A DNA stretch of 64,000 nt from Melitaea cinxia (GCF_905220565.1 NC_059404.1:11932472-11996471); one strand, 5' to 3'. Counted from the first letter of the stretch, positions 1-11,075 are shown. The notes: generated by a model not told the origin, from the sequence alone. Numbers and translations are program-made.

Positions 1-244
1 ATGTAGTAATTAATCAGTGATTATTTTTATGTTGTTATTTCATTTTATTATTTTTATCTTTATCATCCCTCTCTGGTTGTTTACGACTTTGCGTAGTATT
101 TAAATGTCGCTAATTCTCTAGGCTCTTTCATTTAACATCGAATATTCGAGAAGCGAACGACCACCTGTGGAATACTATATTTATTTATTCATGTAAGTTA
201 ACTTTCCTTTTTTTTACTTATTTTTAAACTACTTATAAAATATT

Positions 245-520
245 TAAAAGATATTTATATTATAAGAAATCGAGGGGAACCTTCGACAATCGTAGTGGCG
301 ACTAGTGCGTTTGTTAATTTTGAAGTAAAACTTCTTTATGCACGCTTGACTTTGGTAGTAAGCTGGTGAATGCGCGACAAGAGCGTTATGAAAAGTGTGA
401 TCGCGTGACGCGAACGAAAGTTGAGAGGGAGATATAAGTTAGTGAGGAAAGAGAGAGAGCTACGTTTCGTAAGTTTTATTTCAGTCGTGTGGTCTAACGC
501 ACTTTTTTTTTACAATTATA
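245..520 (+). repeat. Unclassified interspersed repeat (CCGACTTC family), copy 1
   Basis: Two parts of this stretch recur elsewhere. The motif around 280-320 (ATCGTAGTGGCGACTAGTGC) matches 18909-18930. The stretch from about 350 to 500 matches 17635-17800 in reverse complement, sharing segments such as GAACGAAAGTTGA and GGGAGATAT. This shows a dispersed repeat, but I cannot assign it to a transposon class. An ORF of 76 codons inside it (421-651) has no recognisable domain and begins at TTG, so I do not call it a gene. Confidence 0.55.
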
Positions 521-529
521 TACATTTTT

Positions 530-1145
530 TAAAATATTTTTGCCAATTAAATAAGCATTATTTAGCAACTTCTTTTGACGGTATTTATCATAGGAAGTAC
601 AATCTGCCTTCTTTGCACGTTGGAAAGAACCATGGATATTCATTATCATGACGTTTTGTTTCAAATGGTTGTCTTTTCTTATTGTTAGAATCGAGTATTA
701 ATTAGTATCAAATATTAATATTGTTTTAAGCAAGTAATAATATCAATGTTTTAGAATCAAGTATTACTATTGTTTTAATCAAGTAATAATATCAATGTTA
801 AAAAATAGAATAATTGTTAGTCGATTATTTATATGTAGAAAATGTTTAAAGTGAATAATGTTTGTAGGGTAGATTGAAATAAGAGGTTGGTGATGTGAGA
901 ATAAATCACTTTGTAATGTCAGTCGTGGAGAAAATTTCAATGTGAATAGATCAAGCAGTGAAATAAATCGGTAAATATTTTTGTGATCCTAGTTTATTTA
1001 TTTGAAAACCGAACTGATCCTACATTATGTGGTAGAAGAGTCAGACACCCAAAAGATCTTGTTCGATATATGTGTATACTTCATTATGATTCTGTAGGTA
1101 TATATAAATACAATTTTGTGTCGGGGAGTTATTGATTGCTTGATT
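530..1145. other. AT-rich stretch, no feature seen
   Basis: I see only an imperfect local duplication around 690-800, where the phrases TATTAATATTGTTTTAA and AAGCAAGTAATAATATCAATGTT recur. No coding frame or known repeat was recognised. Confidence 0.4.
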
Positions 1146-1149
1146 CAGT

Positions 1150-1235
1150 TAGGCATACCTTTCTCCGTCTAGAAGAAGTATCAGAGCTTACTGCACCACG
1201 CTGTTCGACTGCGGGTTGGCGATTATATTAACAAT
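1150..1235 (-). repeat. SINE-family 3' body fragment
   Basis: The segment with CACGCTGTTCGACTGCGGG resembles 16798-16820 and, in reverse complement, the distal part of the tRNA-derived SINE copies at 42.6 kb and 15.0 kb. It lacks the A/B-box head, so it is a truncated copy. The assignment rests on eye alignment only. Confidence 0.45.
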
Positions 1236-1239
1236 AGCT

Positions 1240-2260
1240 TTACAAAATTCTTTCGAATGCTGCATTGAGTTTGAAGTTCGAACATTATCGTGATACAAGA
1301 CCTTTACTGTACGTGTGTGTTTATACGATAATACCATCGTATTCACAGTACACATCGTATGTACCCACACAAAAAAAAATAATGAATATGCACACAAACA
1401 AGAATATTCGCAAATTTAATTAGTAAGACGGGAAATATTTTAAGATCGGTTTTATTAGGAGACAGTGCCTTATTTTTTAGGGCATCAATTTGTAAAACTC
1501 AATTATTTTAATCGTTTTCATTATATTATATTATAATATATTTTAATGTAGGTAGTCGTTAAACATACTCAGTTAAAAAATCAGAGTCCACTTGTAAAAG
1601 ACAAGCACAATGACCAAAATAAAATTATATTTTCTTATTATACAGGTAAACCTTTAAAGCTCGTGAATGCAATACCAGGTTGTGTGGGACCTTTACCCAT
1701 CAATTGATTGCGATGATCGTTCTCGATATGGAGTTGGATGACAGCGAGAAAAAAAAACTCGAATAATTTAACAACGAATATGTGACATGTAAGTACATAA
1801 TTGTTTGCTCGTAAAAGAAAAAAACAGACATCAATTACATTGACAAATAATACAACATAAGTAGACGAAACGTGAGTAGACGATGGTTTCCTTATCATGG
1901 TACCGTTTTTGCAATGTCTCTTTTCCAGCAAAAAAAGAATTATTAAAATCTGTTCATAAATGACGAAGTTATCCCCGAACATACATTAAAAATATATACG
2001 GTCGAATTGAGTAACCTCCTCCTTTTTATTTTAATAAATAGTCTAACAATGAGATATATTTGTAACGACTATGCACCCATCTGTTTAATGGATAAAATTG
2101 TTTAGGATCTACTTTAGTACTTACTTAAATTGTATCAAAAAATAATTCAAAAACCTGGCTAAATATCTCTCAAAAAACTCGATTTAATAAAAATAAATAT
2201 ATTTACAATTGCGTTCATATGTGATAATGTAGCTTTTAATTCGATTGTATTTGTTTAAGA
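1240..2260. other. AT-rich stretch with little structure
   Basis: No supported gene. Around 1998-2030 a short reverse-oriented segment (GTCGAATTGAGTAACCTCC) matches the head of the CCGACTTC repeat family seen at 18.8 and 25.8 kb. The minus-strand frame 1638-1982 has no recognisable domain. Confidence 0.35.
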
Positions 2261-2264
2261 TATA

Positions 2265-2745
2265 TGTTAGGTACCTCAGCACTTTCGACTGGGTGGACCG
2301 ATTTCGATGATTTTTTTTAATCGAAAGGTAGTGCGCGTCCTGTGGTCCCATTTCAATTTATTTTAAATCTAACAAGTACTTTTCGAGTTATATCAAATAA
2401 TGCGTTTTTACTTGACAATTTTTTCGTCGACTTACGTTGTATTATACCGCATAACTTTTCACTAAGTGTACCGATTTTGATGATTCTTGTTTTAGTCAAA
2501 AGCTGATGCTTATCATGTGGAACGGTTTAAATTTAATCGAGATTTGACAGTAAATTTTTGAGTTATATATAATAATGCTTATTTACATGACTGTTTTTTC
2601 GTCACACTACGTTGTAATTTGTAAAGTAACTTATACCTTTTTACTTGGTGCACCGATTTTGATGTTTGTTAAATAAATCAAAAGCTAATACTTGCCTAGT
2701 GGTATCATTTAAATATGGCAGAAATATAATTAGTACTTTACCCGT
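2265..2745 (+). repeat. CCGACTTC-family repeat with about 175-bp internal units
   Basis: The phrase ACCGATTT(T/C)GATG recurs at 2297, 2470 and 2652, giving spacings of 173 and 182 bp. Each is followed by related text such as TCAAAAGCTGATGCTTATCATGTGG and an ACTACGTTGTA-type end. The element is therefore built of three diverged tandem units. A second multi-unit copy lies at 25.8-26.3 kb and single-unit pieces lie at 24.1 and 45.3 kb. The class is unknown; no transposase is visible. Confidence 0.6.
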
Positions 2746-2749
2746 GGTC

Positions 2750-4005
2750 ATGTTCAATACTTTGTCGCGACGCCATCTATCAAAATATAAGAAGCATTTT
2801 TTGAGTGATCTCTGACGCGTAATTCATGAGACGTTGCATACTTTGTCACAATGCCATCTACCAGATATCCACTAAAACTATTTCGGTGAATATAGATCAA
2901 ATGTTGTTACATGGCCACATCTACTCAATTTGTAAAGAGTATCAAGGTTCATAGGTTGCTAGGCGGTATCGTAGGGGCCGAAAGATTCCGAGAATTGTCG
3001 AAGACGTGTCTTGCGACTTGTATCAACAATTAAGTTGTGGATGATATTCTATTCAATTGTCTTTAAGTAAATTTGAAATTTAATTCGTTTTTACCAGCTT
3101 CAAAATAAAGAATATAGCCATTAGACTAAAAAAAAAAAACTTACACGAGTCGTTTCATACCAAAAATAATAAATATTATGTAAACGATTGACAAATAAAT
3201 TTAAATGTAGTCGAAATTTGTCTCCCAAATAAATGTCTTTCTTCTCCTTTCTTCTTGTTTTAAATTTCTCCACATCCTGGTCTGGATGGTCTTTCTTTTA
3301 TTACTTATAATTTTAATTTTTTTAGTTAAGTGAAATAATTTACATTAGTTATTGTGTAGGTACGTAACAATAACATAATTTATTGTACTAGTATAAAATA
3401 TATGGTTGATGACGTACATATTTATTTTTAAGAGTAACGTTTGAGAAAACACAAAATTACTGAGGATATTGTTATATTATTTAGTTTTTTTTTCTAGTAA
3501 TTTATTTTCATATGATACTTTGTATACCTATTCATCATATTATTAGTAATGTCAGTATTAGTTAGTAAAGCAAAAAATAGTATAAAGTATTTAGTTAGTA
3601 ATGCAAAAAATAAAAACAAAAATATTTTTTTAAATTTCAATACAAAGGAGCTCTCGTACGAGCACGCAAAATCTAATTTCGGAGGGCGCAGTCCTGGTGT
3701 CCATGTTGTAATGAAAAGAGTGGAAGACCTGATGTTCATCCAAGGAGCATCGACAGCCGAAAGGCTTACACGGAGAACCGATATTCGCCCCAGGTCGAAC
3801 GAGTTAGAACGATTACTTAAAAGAAAATTCTACCGCGACTTTGCCCGCTTTTATTACACAATATTGACAGTTCTGTTTTCTTCCGTTAAAATATACCTTA
3901 CCTATAGGTGTAGGTAGGTAGTATAATAGAATCATTTGTAAATCGTTCACATAGTTTTTGAGTATATTTGTTCAAACAAAGTATATACTATTTAATTTTT
4001 ATAAT
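2750..4005. other. AT-rich stretch, no supported gene
   Basis: An 80-bp spaced duplication of ACTTTGTC-N6-GCCATCTA occurs at about 2758 and 2840. The plus-strand frame 3549-3917 (122 codons, ATG start) is the longest here. Its middle (about 3650-3800) is less AT-rich than its surroundings, but I recognise no domain, and its start lies in a repeated AAAAAATA stretch. I leave it uncalled. Confidence 0.35.
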
Positions 4006-4010
4006 ATAAA

Positions 4011-4260
4011 CTAGCTGTGCCCGCGACTTCGTCCGCGTGGTATTTAACAAAAAAGTTGTTGTTCATTTCGCAGAGTTATAGGATAAATAAATTTATAACA
4101 TAAAAGTAGCCTAAGTTACTTCTTGCTACATCAGGTATCTGCCAGTGATTGTCCTGTCATCGGTCCAGCCGTTACAGAGATTGAGCTGGAACAAACAAAC
4201 AGACAGAGACACAGACAAAAATCGTAAATGTTATTTGGTATATGTATCTGTTAAATTAAT
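4011..4260 (-). mobile_element. Helitron-like non-autonomous repeat, reverse orientation
   Basis: On the minus strand the sequence ends in GCGGACGAAGTCGCGGGCAC followed by AGCTAG, a GC-rich hairpin a few bases before CTAG, as expected for a Helitron 3' terminus. The body toward 4260 holds CAGACAGAGACACAGAC-type text shared with 5520-5690 and 45478-46085. I infer a Helitron from the terminus; a LINE-like origin for the body is possible. No Rep/helicase coding remains here. Confidence 0.5.
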
Positions 4261-4603
4261 AAATTTCAACATAAAAATTAAACAGTTGTAATAATATTAA
4301 TATTATATTGTTTGTGTGGTCTATGGAATCAGAGACTAAAATATGTTATCTCTGGCAACACTACTTCCCTCTTCCTGCCTAGACGCCGAAACGATGGCGT
4401 GCGCTCAGCTACTAAATAAATTGTTTAAAAGTGTTTTTTATGGTTTCCCATACCAGTATCGTGTCCGTCATATTATGCATTTATTATAAAGCGATTTATT
4501 TTAATATTACAAACTCGAATCCGAAGAAAGACGAAGTTTAATAGTAGTATTTATTTTGATATGAAATAGTAATTAATTAATTTGTTAGTAATTAATAAAT
4601 TTA

Positions 4604-4648
4604 CTAATGCACATTTGGTATTAATTATTAATACCAAATGTGCATTAG
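4604..4648. repeat. 22-bp perfect palindrome, 1-nt centre
   Basis: The left arm 4604-4625 and right arm 4627-4648 are exact reverse complements around T4626. The arms read CTAATGCACATTTGGTATTAAT and its complement. It could extrude a cruciform or be the remnant of a foldback insertion. Confidence 0.85.
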
Positions 4649-5094
4649 AAATGTATTATCAATTTTTATTGTATTTATGATTCACTGTTTTGGCGATAAT
4701 GGGTTACTCATAAAAGATAGATAGATATGCTGTCGTGGACTTTTTCGTAGGACTAATTAAGACATACATTTCTGTATTAATGTATGGGACATTATATAGT
4801 TTCAACTCCACAGTTTTTGCAGCGTACGCCGCAGCTCGCAGATGGCAGATTTTATTTCCGACTTACTTGACAATTATCGTTATATTTTGGAGAATTTACA
4901 CACTATCTCCATACATACAAACTTTTGCGTTTATAATATTAGTATGATTATAGATGAAAACAATTATATGAATTTAAGAAGTTTTTACACTTTCGCGGTC
5001 ACTAAACACTTGATTCTACAAGATTTAGGACGATTATTTTGAAACTCCCGAAAAAAAAGTATTAATTGAAGTGTTTTACATTTTAGCTTCTTTC

Positions 5095-5146
5095 AAACTT
5101 TCTCTACTACAAAAAGCCGCAAACTTTCTCTACTACAAAAAGCCGC
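5095..5146. repeat. 26-bp unit, two perfect tandem copies
   Basis: The unit at 5095-5120 is repeated exactly at 5121-5146. It begins AAACTTTCTCTACTACAAAA. It is a recent local duplication with no coding meaning that I can see. Confidence 0.9.
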
Positions 5147-5519
5147 AAGTAAAATCTTGGAGACATACTTATGTTTTCATCAATTTTTTTTATATGTATG
5201 TATAATAATTAAAACCCTCATTTTCTAGACCTGAGCAATATAAGTGATTTTCCGAGTTTTTCTGGTTACAATTTTTATTTACTTAATTGTCTAACGTAAA
5301 TTATTGTTTCAGGGTTCTTCATGCGTATAGCAGTGGTGATGCCATGTGGAGTTTGACTTACGCATATACTACAAATAGTACGAAATGGAGGCAAAAGTTG
5401 ATTGAAATAAAATGGAAGACTAAATGGAGAGGAAGAGGCAGTATAAAAATGTCAATAGGTAATTATATATTAGTACTAACGTTAAATAAATGCTAACATT
5501 GAAGTTTTATTTATTTAAA

Positions 5520-5690
5520 TTAGCTGTGCCCGCGACTTCTTTCGCGTGAAATTTAACAAAAAAGGTTGTGAATATCTGTCAGTGAAAGTCCCGTCAAAAT
5601 TGGTCCAGCTCTTTCAGAAATTAGCCGGAATATACAGACAGACAGACAGACTAAAATTGTAAAAAATGTTATTTTGGTATATATACCGAG
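5520..5690 (-). mobile_element. Helitron-like repeat fragment, reverse orientation
   Basis: This is a shorter copy of the family at 4011-4260. It shares TAGCTGTGCCCGCGACTTC at one end and a CAGACAGACAGAC run followed by TGTTATTTTGGTATAT at the other. The terminal CTAG has become TTAG. Confidence 0.5.
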
Positions 5691-5909
5691 TATACATTCC
5701 ATATCGTGTATTTAGTAAAATGCGGTTATTTTAATATTACAAACAGACACTCCAATTTTATTTATTTGTACAGATTACAAATTACAAGTTACTTTACAAT
5801 TTAACATATGTTAAACTACAATATGTCTTAATAATGTTATACTCGTATGCAATATAAACAATAAACAATAAATGTAATAGCATAGGTAGCATATATGTAC
5901 TTGTTAATG

Positions 5910-5993
5910 TTTTTATAAATTTTTCTTTAATGTATAGCAAATCCTATCTTATTAGATAGGATTTGCTATACATTAAAGAAAAATTTATAAAAA
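5910..5993. repeat. 40-bp perfect inverted repeat with a 4-nt loop
   Basis: Arms 5910-5949 and 5954-5993 are exact reverse complements; the loop is TATT. Outside the perfect core, GTACTTG at about 5898 and CAAGTAC at about 6001 continue the symmetry imperfectly. A transcript would fold into a long hairpin. It has no coding potential and may be a foldback transposon remnant or a replication-generated palindrome. Confidence 0.9.
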
Positions 5994-6127
5994 GATTTTC
6001 CAAGTACACAAAAAAGTGCCTACTGTCAATGTAAATAAGTGCACATATATTGTAGCTAGAAAATAAGTGTACATATATTGTAGTTAGCAAGTAAGTATTG
6101 AGTATATATTATTAAGATCTGTGTTTG

Positions 6128-6340
6128 TGTTCGAATATTTGTGTGTGTGTGTGTGTGTGCGCGTGCGCGCGTGTCGCGTGTGCGCGTGTGCGCGTGTGTG
6201 CGTGTGTGCGCGTGCGTGTGTGCGCGTGCGTGTACGCGCTTGCGTGTGCGTGTGTTCGTCTGCGTGTGTGCGTCTGCGTGTGTGCGTCTGCGTGTGTGCG
6301 TGTGCATTTGCGTGTGCGTGTGCGTGTGCGCGAGTGCCCG
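6128..6340. repeat. GT/GC alternating purine-pyrimidine microsatellite
   Basis: About 200 bp is made almost only of TG, CG and CGTG steps with few interruptions. It is open in several frames on both strands, and those frames encode only Cys/Val/Ala/Arg or His/Thr/Arg repeats, so they are artefacts. Long alternating purine-pyrimidine tracts with CG steps favour Z-DNA, which I infer as possible here. Confidence 0.9.
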
Positions 6341-6429
6341 TTTGTGTTTATATATGTCCGTAGTGTATTTATATATAGATATATATGTTTACTACCTTAT
6401 TGTTACCGCCTAAAAAAATTCTATTTGGC

Positions 6430-6530
6430 CTAAAGGTTGACTGGCAGAGAATGCCACTAGGCACAAAGTCCGCCTTTTGTTACAACTGTTTATATTGTTG
6501 GACAATAAAGTATATAAATAAATAAATAAG
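6430..6530 (+). mobile_element. LINE 3' end with conserved hairpin (L2-like family), copy a
   Basis: This truncated LINE tail reads GGTTGACTGGCAGAG, then a short hairpin at 6452-6463 (TGCC-ACTA-GGCA), then AAGTCCGCC, and a tail of AATAAAG and AAAT repeats. The order matches the tails at 27.1, 28.7, 46.8 (in the full element), 60.7 and 20.0 kb. Only the last 100 bp remain. Confidence 0.6.
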
Positions 6531-6539
6531 TGTAAATAT

Positions 6540-7255
6540 AATAAAAATAATTATTAAAAAAAAACAAAATGTAGAATAGACTTGGTCAGTGGACTCGCGT
6601 CGATTTTTAGTGACTATAAGGCTATTTCTTAAGTTTTCTAAAGTTGCATTGAAGTACCGATACATGTTTAAAAAAATAAAATAAAATATATGGAATAACA
6701 AAAGCACGGGAATTATAAGCCTGTGCATATATCACTTTGTTATAATTTCAATATATGGTAGTAATTGGACAGGGTTTCCCCTATAATAAAGTGGCTGCCG
6801 TCATTTATCTAGTAACTAAAGGATTTTGACCTTTTAAGAGGAAAGAATAACGACTCTTTTTCCACACAAACGTAGTCGACTGTTTCCTCCTTGAATAATA
6901 ACATTAGATCAAATATTTTTGTAACATTAAACCTTAAACTGCCATGAACATGCCGCTATGTCCTGTTTTTTTTTTCACATTTTTACTATCATGCATACAG
7001 CGAGACAGGAACATTTTATTCAAATACTTATTTTTCAAAAGTCTCTCGGGTACCCTTTCGTCTTAACTAATCAAAATATGCCCACGTTTACTATTTCTCG
7101 AACACACGTGGTGCGTGACACTGTCATAGTCATACATCGCTCCTATTCGTTTTGAAAGTATGCTACATGCATGGAACTATTAAGTATTTGGAAAATATAA
7201 AAAAAATTGCGCATAAAAATTGAACATTTTAATAAAACGTAACAATTGTTTTAAA
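6540..7255. other. AT-rich stretch, no feature seen
   Basis: No gene or recognised repeat. The minus frame 6480-6728 is hydrophobic only because of A/T composition. Confidence 0.35.
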
Positions 7256-7261
7256 TTAGCG

Positions 7262-7301
7262 ACTGTTTGCAAGCCAAAACAATATCTGTCGGGTCAGCTA
7301 A
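7262..7301 (+). mobile_element. Possible Helitron 3'-end fragment
   Basis: GTCGGGTCAGCTAA resembles the terminus at 25465-25482 (AGGTCAGCTAGT). It is short and the CTAG is changed to CTAA, so support is weak. Confidence 0.25.
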
Positions 7302-7309
7302 TACAAAAT

Positions 7310-8300
7310 AAATAATTGAAATAAGAAGCCTTAAGAATTCGTATTTTTTAAACATACTTTTATATTTATAACGAAAGTTTTTTATTGATTTCAGATTTCA
7401 GAATGCCGGTGGTATATTATTGATACTCGGTTGCATAGTATCCACAAACTGCTTTCAAATGCGGAGGACTGCTAAGTGACTGACTGAGGCATAGAAGATA
7501 AGGAGAAGCAAGAGTATCATAGGTTCTATTATTGTTTACCCAATGTGAGGTATATTTTATGGAATAAATAAGTCAAACCGGTGTTTGGTCATACCTAATA
7601 ACAATGTTGCAAACTTCTTTTGCTTCCAGTAATTCATTTTTACTATAAATTAGATTAGGATAGTCTACATAATTATTGTAGAATCCTTCAACTCGCATAT
7701 TTATATTTTGTTAGTATGTCTTTTTTTATATTTTGTGTATACAGTGTTTATTGTGACCAATTCACACAAAAACCACGTTCCTGATTCTCTGACATACCGG
7801 TCTCTATAGTTATTATTGACTTTTTGGATTTACAGTTAATAGTTAGTATATATTAACTACGACCCAAAATAAAATCCATATTTTTAGATTTTTTTTCTTG
7901 TGGTTGGGAGTTAAAATCGCGCTTTTATTTACTACTTGCTTTTTTAAATCAAATTCTAAAAACGGTAACATGCGATTCAGATCAACGTTTTATTTGTCGA
8001 CCGCCAAGGAAGGACAAAGTGCCTTTGCAGGAGGTAGGCGCTTGTCTATACCCGCTAGCTTGGCGTCTATCACTAGGATGACCCTTTGAGTTCCACAAAG
8101 AGCCCACTATCTTCCCGCACCAACGGCTGCGGCAAGCGAGGTCTTTGCGCGAAATGCACCACCTCTTTCATCTCTGCGAACTTCGCCCTTAGAATTTTTA
8201 TTATGCACATAGTTGTAGTTAAGTTTTTTTAGATTTTGTGGCTACTTCCATGATGACGTTGAGGTAAGATGATGATGCGGCTACCACCGATGTCTATGCC
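7310..8300. other. No supported gene; moderately GC-rich patch at 7960-8200
   Basis: From about 7960 to 8200 base composition rises above the AT-rich background. The sequence is open over 63 codons (7898-8089), but I recognise no protein motif. It may be the remains of an unidentified transposon. Confidence 0.3.
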
Positions 8301-8314
8301 CAAGGCCGCCCTAC

Positions 8315-8515
8315 CTGCCCTTGCATTTTTGTCTCTACGCTTGCTGCAGGCAGCCCCTCCATCACTTTTTTTTGCAGGCACTCACTTCCTTGCGTTTCGC
8401 TCTGGTGAGCATTCTATCTGACGCTTGCATCTTAGTATCTACGCTCGCTGCAAGTAGATTCTCCTCTTACTTTTTTTTACAACTACTCCCTATGTTTCGC
8501 TCTTGTAACGAAAGG
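8315..8515. repeat. About 107-bp imperfect tandem duplication
   Basis: Two adjacent segments (about 8315-8410 and 8422-8515) align by eye. Both read CTTGCAT-TT-GT-TCTACGCT-GCTGCA near the start, then a run of T, then a GTTTCGCTCT phrase. The repeat is diverged. The 71-codon frame 8321-8536 across it has no recognised domain. Confidence 0.5.
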
Positions 8516-8539
8516 CTCTTGTTCTCTTACCATTAAGGC

Positions 8540-9055
8540 GTTAGTGCCGTTTGTGTCGCTTGAAATTAGGCATAGTTGGTTCTCGCCAGCTTTTTTTCGT
8601 CTTAGTCTTTTCATTTCTACGACATTTTCTATGAAAATATGAAAATCAGTCAGCTTCCATTTTTTTATATTTAAATCACATAGCTATGCAGTCTGACATA
8701 TTCGCTTATTTACAATCAACATAACAACCCCTAATTTTTGAAAAAATATATTAATTGCACCTTAAAATTACTTTGAATAGGTGCTGTGATATATTTGTTG
8801 AAAGCAATACACCTCATCGTTTGACAATAAATGTAAATAAAAAGAAGGCATGGGCAAAGAGCCCATGGATGTTTATGTTATGTATTAAAAAAAGTAGGAG
8901 ATTCTTCTTTTGAATATTATTCAAGATTTTTTAAAAATCTTAAACATAAAATTACTTATTTAAGTACCTAATAGCTATCACAATAGGCATAGGTAGTTAC
9001 TATTTAAGTAATAATCATAAAGCAAATCACTTTTACGCTAAAAATAAAACTTTGT
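8540..9055. other. AT-rich stretch, no feature seen
   Basis: I see nothing that supports a gene or a known repeat here. Confidence 0.35.
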
Positions 9056-9059
9056 CTAA

Positions 9060-9440
9060 AGTTAAATTTGTCCTTTTGGATGACACTTCTTGCTACCACG
9101 CGAAGTAACTGGCAAGCCTAGGTCGGGACCTGGCTTAGGCTTCGGGTAGGGCTATCGAGCCCCCGAGGGAGCTGCTGGACCTTCTACTTGGTGCGTCCCC
9201 AGCTGGTGGATAGGGGAACGGCACTCGCTTGTGAGTGGTAGTGGTCTTCGGACCCCCGTGGACCAAAACCAGTGAGAGTCCGCTGCGGATACTGATCTGG
9301 TTCTCAGAGTGAACTTGTGAGCGCAGGCGTGTTGGCACGGAGGTGTGTGTGGTGAAGATGTGTGATGTGTGTGGCGCTGTGATGGCGCGGAAACGTGGGG
9401 GTCGGGGTTTCCTTCCCGTACGCGGAGAACTGGTTTCACT
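9060..9440. other. GC-rich island of unknown origin
   Basis: Composition changes sharply from the AT-rich flanks, with phrases such as CGAGCCCCCGAGGGAGCTGC and a GTGTGTG-rich segment at 9340-9380. Short frames of 67 and 95 codons on the minus strand overlap each other and show no motif. The nearest comparable DNA is the R1-like gag remnant at 10.4-11.1 kb, so it may be another part of such an element. This is inference. Confidence 0.35.
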
Positions 9441-9539
9441 GCAGCTGTTAAATTTTGTTGGTTTTTCTTGGAAAGCCTGTATTTTGATTTTTATAATTTT
9501 TGTATGTTAATCGAATTTTTTATTTAAAATTTTAATTTC

Positions 9540-10020
9540 TTCGGTTCCTATGGTTCCGTAGATGGCGGAGTGCTCCACAGACCCCGCGGCTTTGCCCGGC
9601 GTGCTGTAGAAATCCTCGGCGAAAGCCTCCGAACCCAAAGGTTCTTGTAACTTCGATCTCCTCCTCCATCTGATCCTTAATTATTATTTCCAATTCTCTT
9701 AAGGATTTTAAAATTTGTGTTTTAAACTGTTTTCAGGTTTCTGGACAGTTCAACCGTCTGCCCAGGTGTGCCGATATCCCGCCAGTGTCTGTGACATCCG
9801 CATTATTGTACCAGATACTCTTTTTTTTGTCGTTTTCTGAGGATTCACTACTATCCGCTGTTTTTTTGCGATGCGCCAGTCAGTTCTCCGTTGTCTGGAC
9901 TTCATATTATATTAACTTGTGCTCTAACTTCTGTGTCGAATTTTGAAATCGTACTCACACCAGGTTTTGCCCAGCCTATATGCAGAATTTGAGTCTGACT
10001 ACCTTCTTCCCATTTACAAA
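9540..10020. other. Mixed-composition stretch, unrecognised
   Basis: Patches of higher GC (9545-9660 and 9730-9800) alternate with AT-rich DNA. Possibly decayed transposon sequence, but no frame or terminal repeat supports an assignment. Confidence 0.3.
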
Positions 10021-10419
10021 TGCCATCGTGAAATCTTAAACCGGCAATAAAACTTTAAATTTATATATAGTTTGCTAGGCGTCAATTTTTTCCGTCTAGC
10101 GATGCAATAACCTACATTAAAGTCAATCGTCTCGTATCCCGGTTCGGGTGGTCATTTTATGGGATTCGGATAGGATATTGGAAATTAATAGTAATGATGA
10201 AGACCGGACCTACTTATGTACAAAATTGAGCAAGATATAGATATTAATTAGGAGATTAGAGAGAGAATCGAGATATTTATATTTATATTTTTTATCTACC
10301 CATGCTATTCATCAGTCTCTATGTTTATCAATACATAAACATAATTATATCGAAAAAATCTCATAAAGGAAAGAATTTGTGGTGTCTGATATGGTCCATA
10401 ATCTACTCAAACTAACAAT

Positions 10420-11075
10420 TTCTCCCTCTTCCTTGAGCCTGTAGCCGCTCAAGTGCTCGGGGCACTGGAGGCACGTATGGCCCAACTTCGTGGACTTAAA
10501 ACAACGAACGGGGTGCGTCTCCAGGGCCGTCACCCGAACCGAGCTCCAGCCGATGAGTAGTCTGTCCCCCTCGATCAGCTCCTTTGCCGCCGAGATTGGG
10601 CAGGACGCGATGACGAAGCCCGTGCCGCCGAAGCAGGAATGGATCACCTGGGCCCTCACCACGCCGCCGCCACCTTCTCGCGAGTGGCCTTGTCGACCAG
10701 ATCCAAGATCCGCACCTGTGCGGGCTTGATGGGCCTGGTGGCGGTGGCCAAGTCTGCCAGGGCCTCTTGGAGCCTGCTGGCGAGCTGGTCTACCTTCTTG
10801 TCCTTCTCGGAGCTGGGGATCTCCCCTCGCCTTCTCGCCAACCTCGCTCCTGCGGCCTAGGCTGCGGTCAATCCCCAGCTCCTTCAGGTCAACCTTCTCC
10901 TGCGCTCGTTTGTGGAGGGCGCTGTACGTGAGTCCCTTCTCCGTGGCCTCAGGCTGCAATGCCAACACGACAGCCGCAGTCTTGGGTGACTTCAGCGCCT
11001 TCTTTGGCCTTTTTCGCCTTTGCCTCCACTGGAGTGGGGTGAGCCGGTGAAGCAGATGTGGCGGTGGGCCGGCCG
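10420..11075 (-). pseudogene. Broken gag-like ORF1 of an R1-like LINE
   Basis: On the minus strand one frame carries LQPEATEKGLTYSALHKRAQ, then KVDLKELGID, typical of the ORF1 protein of telomere- or rDNA-type R1-group LINEs as I recall them. The middle of the protein continues in another frame (10656-10841, with LASRLQEALADLA and VRILDLVDKAT), and the end returns to the first frame (IGWSSVRVTALE, then a CCHC-like knuckle). So at least two frameshifts, near 10840 and 10660, break it. The knuckle reads CFKSTKLGHTCLQC, with Ser where the second Cys is expected. No RT domain is attached. Function is lost; family placement is moderate. Confidence 0.6.

Noticed and set aside
1638..1982. 114-codon minus-strand frame
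   Set aside because: AT-rich chance frame without a recognisable motif.
2758..2870. 80-bp spaced repeat of ACTTTGTC and GCCATCTA
   Set aside because: Only two diverged copies, without other structure; not enough to call an element.
3549..3917. 122-codon frame as a possible host gene
   Set aside because: No domain recognised, start lies in repeated A/T text and no splice context supports an exon.
6056..6433. Several overlapping frames of 80-100 codons on both strands
   Set aside because: They arise from the GT/GC microsatellite and encode only simple Cys/Val/Arg or His/Thr repeats.
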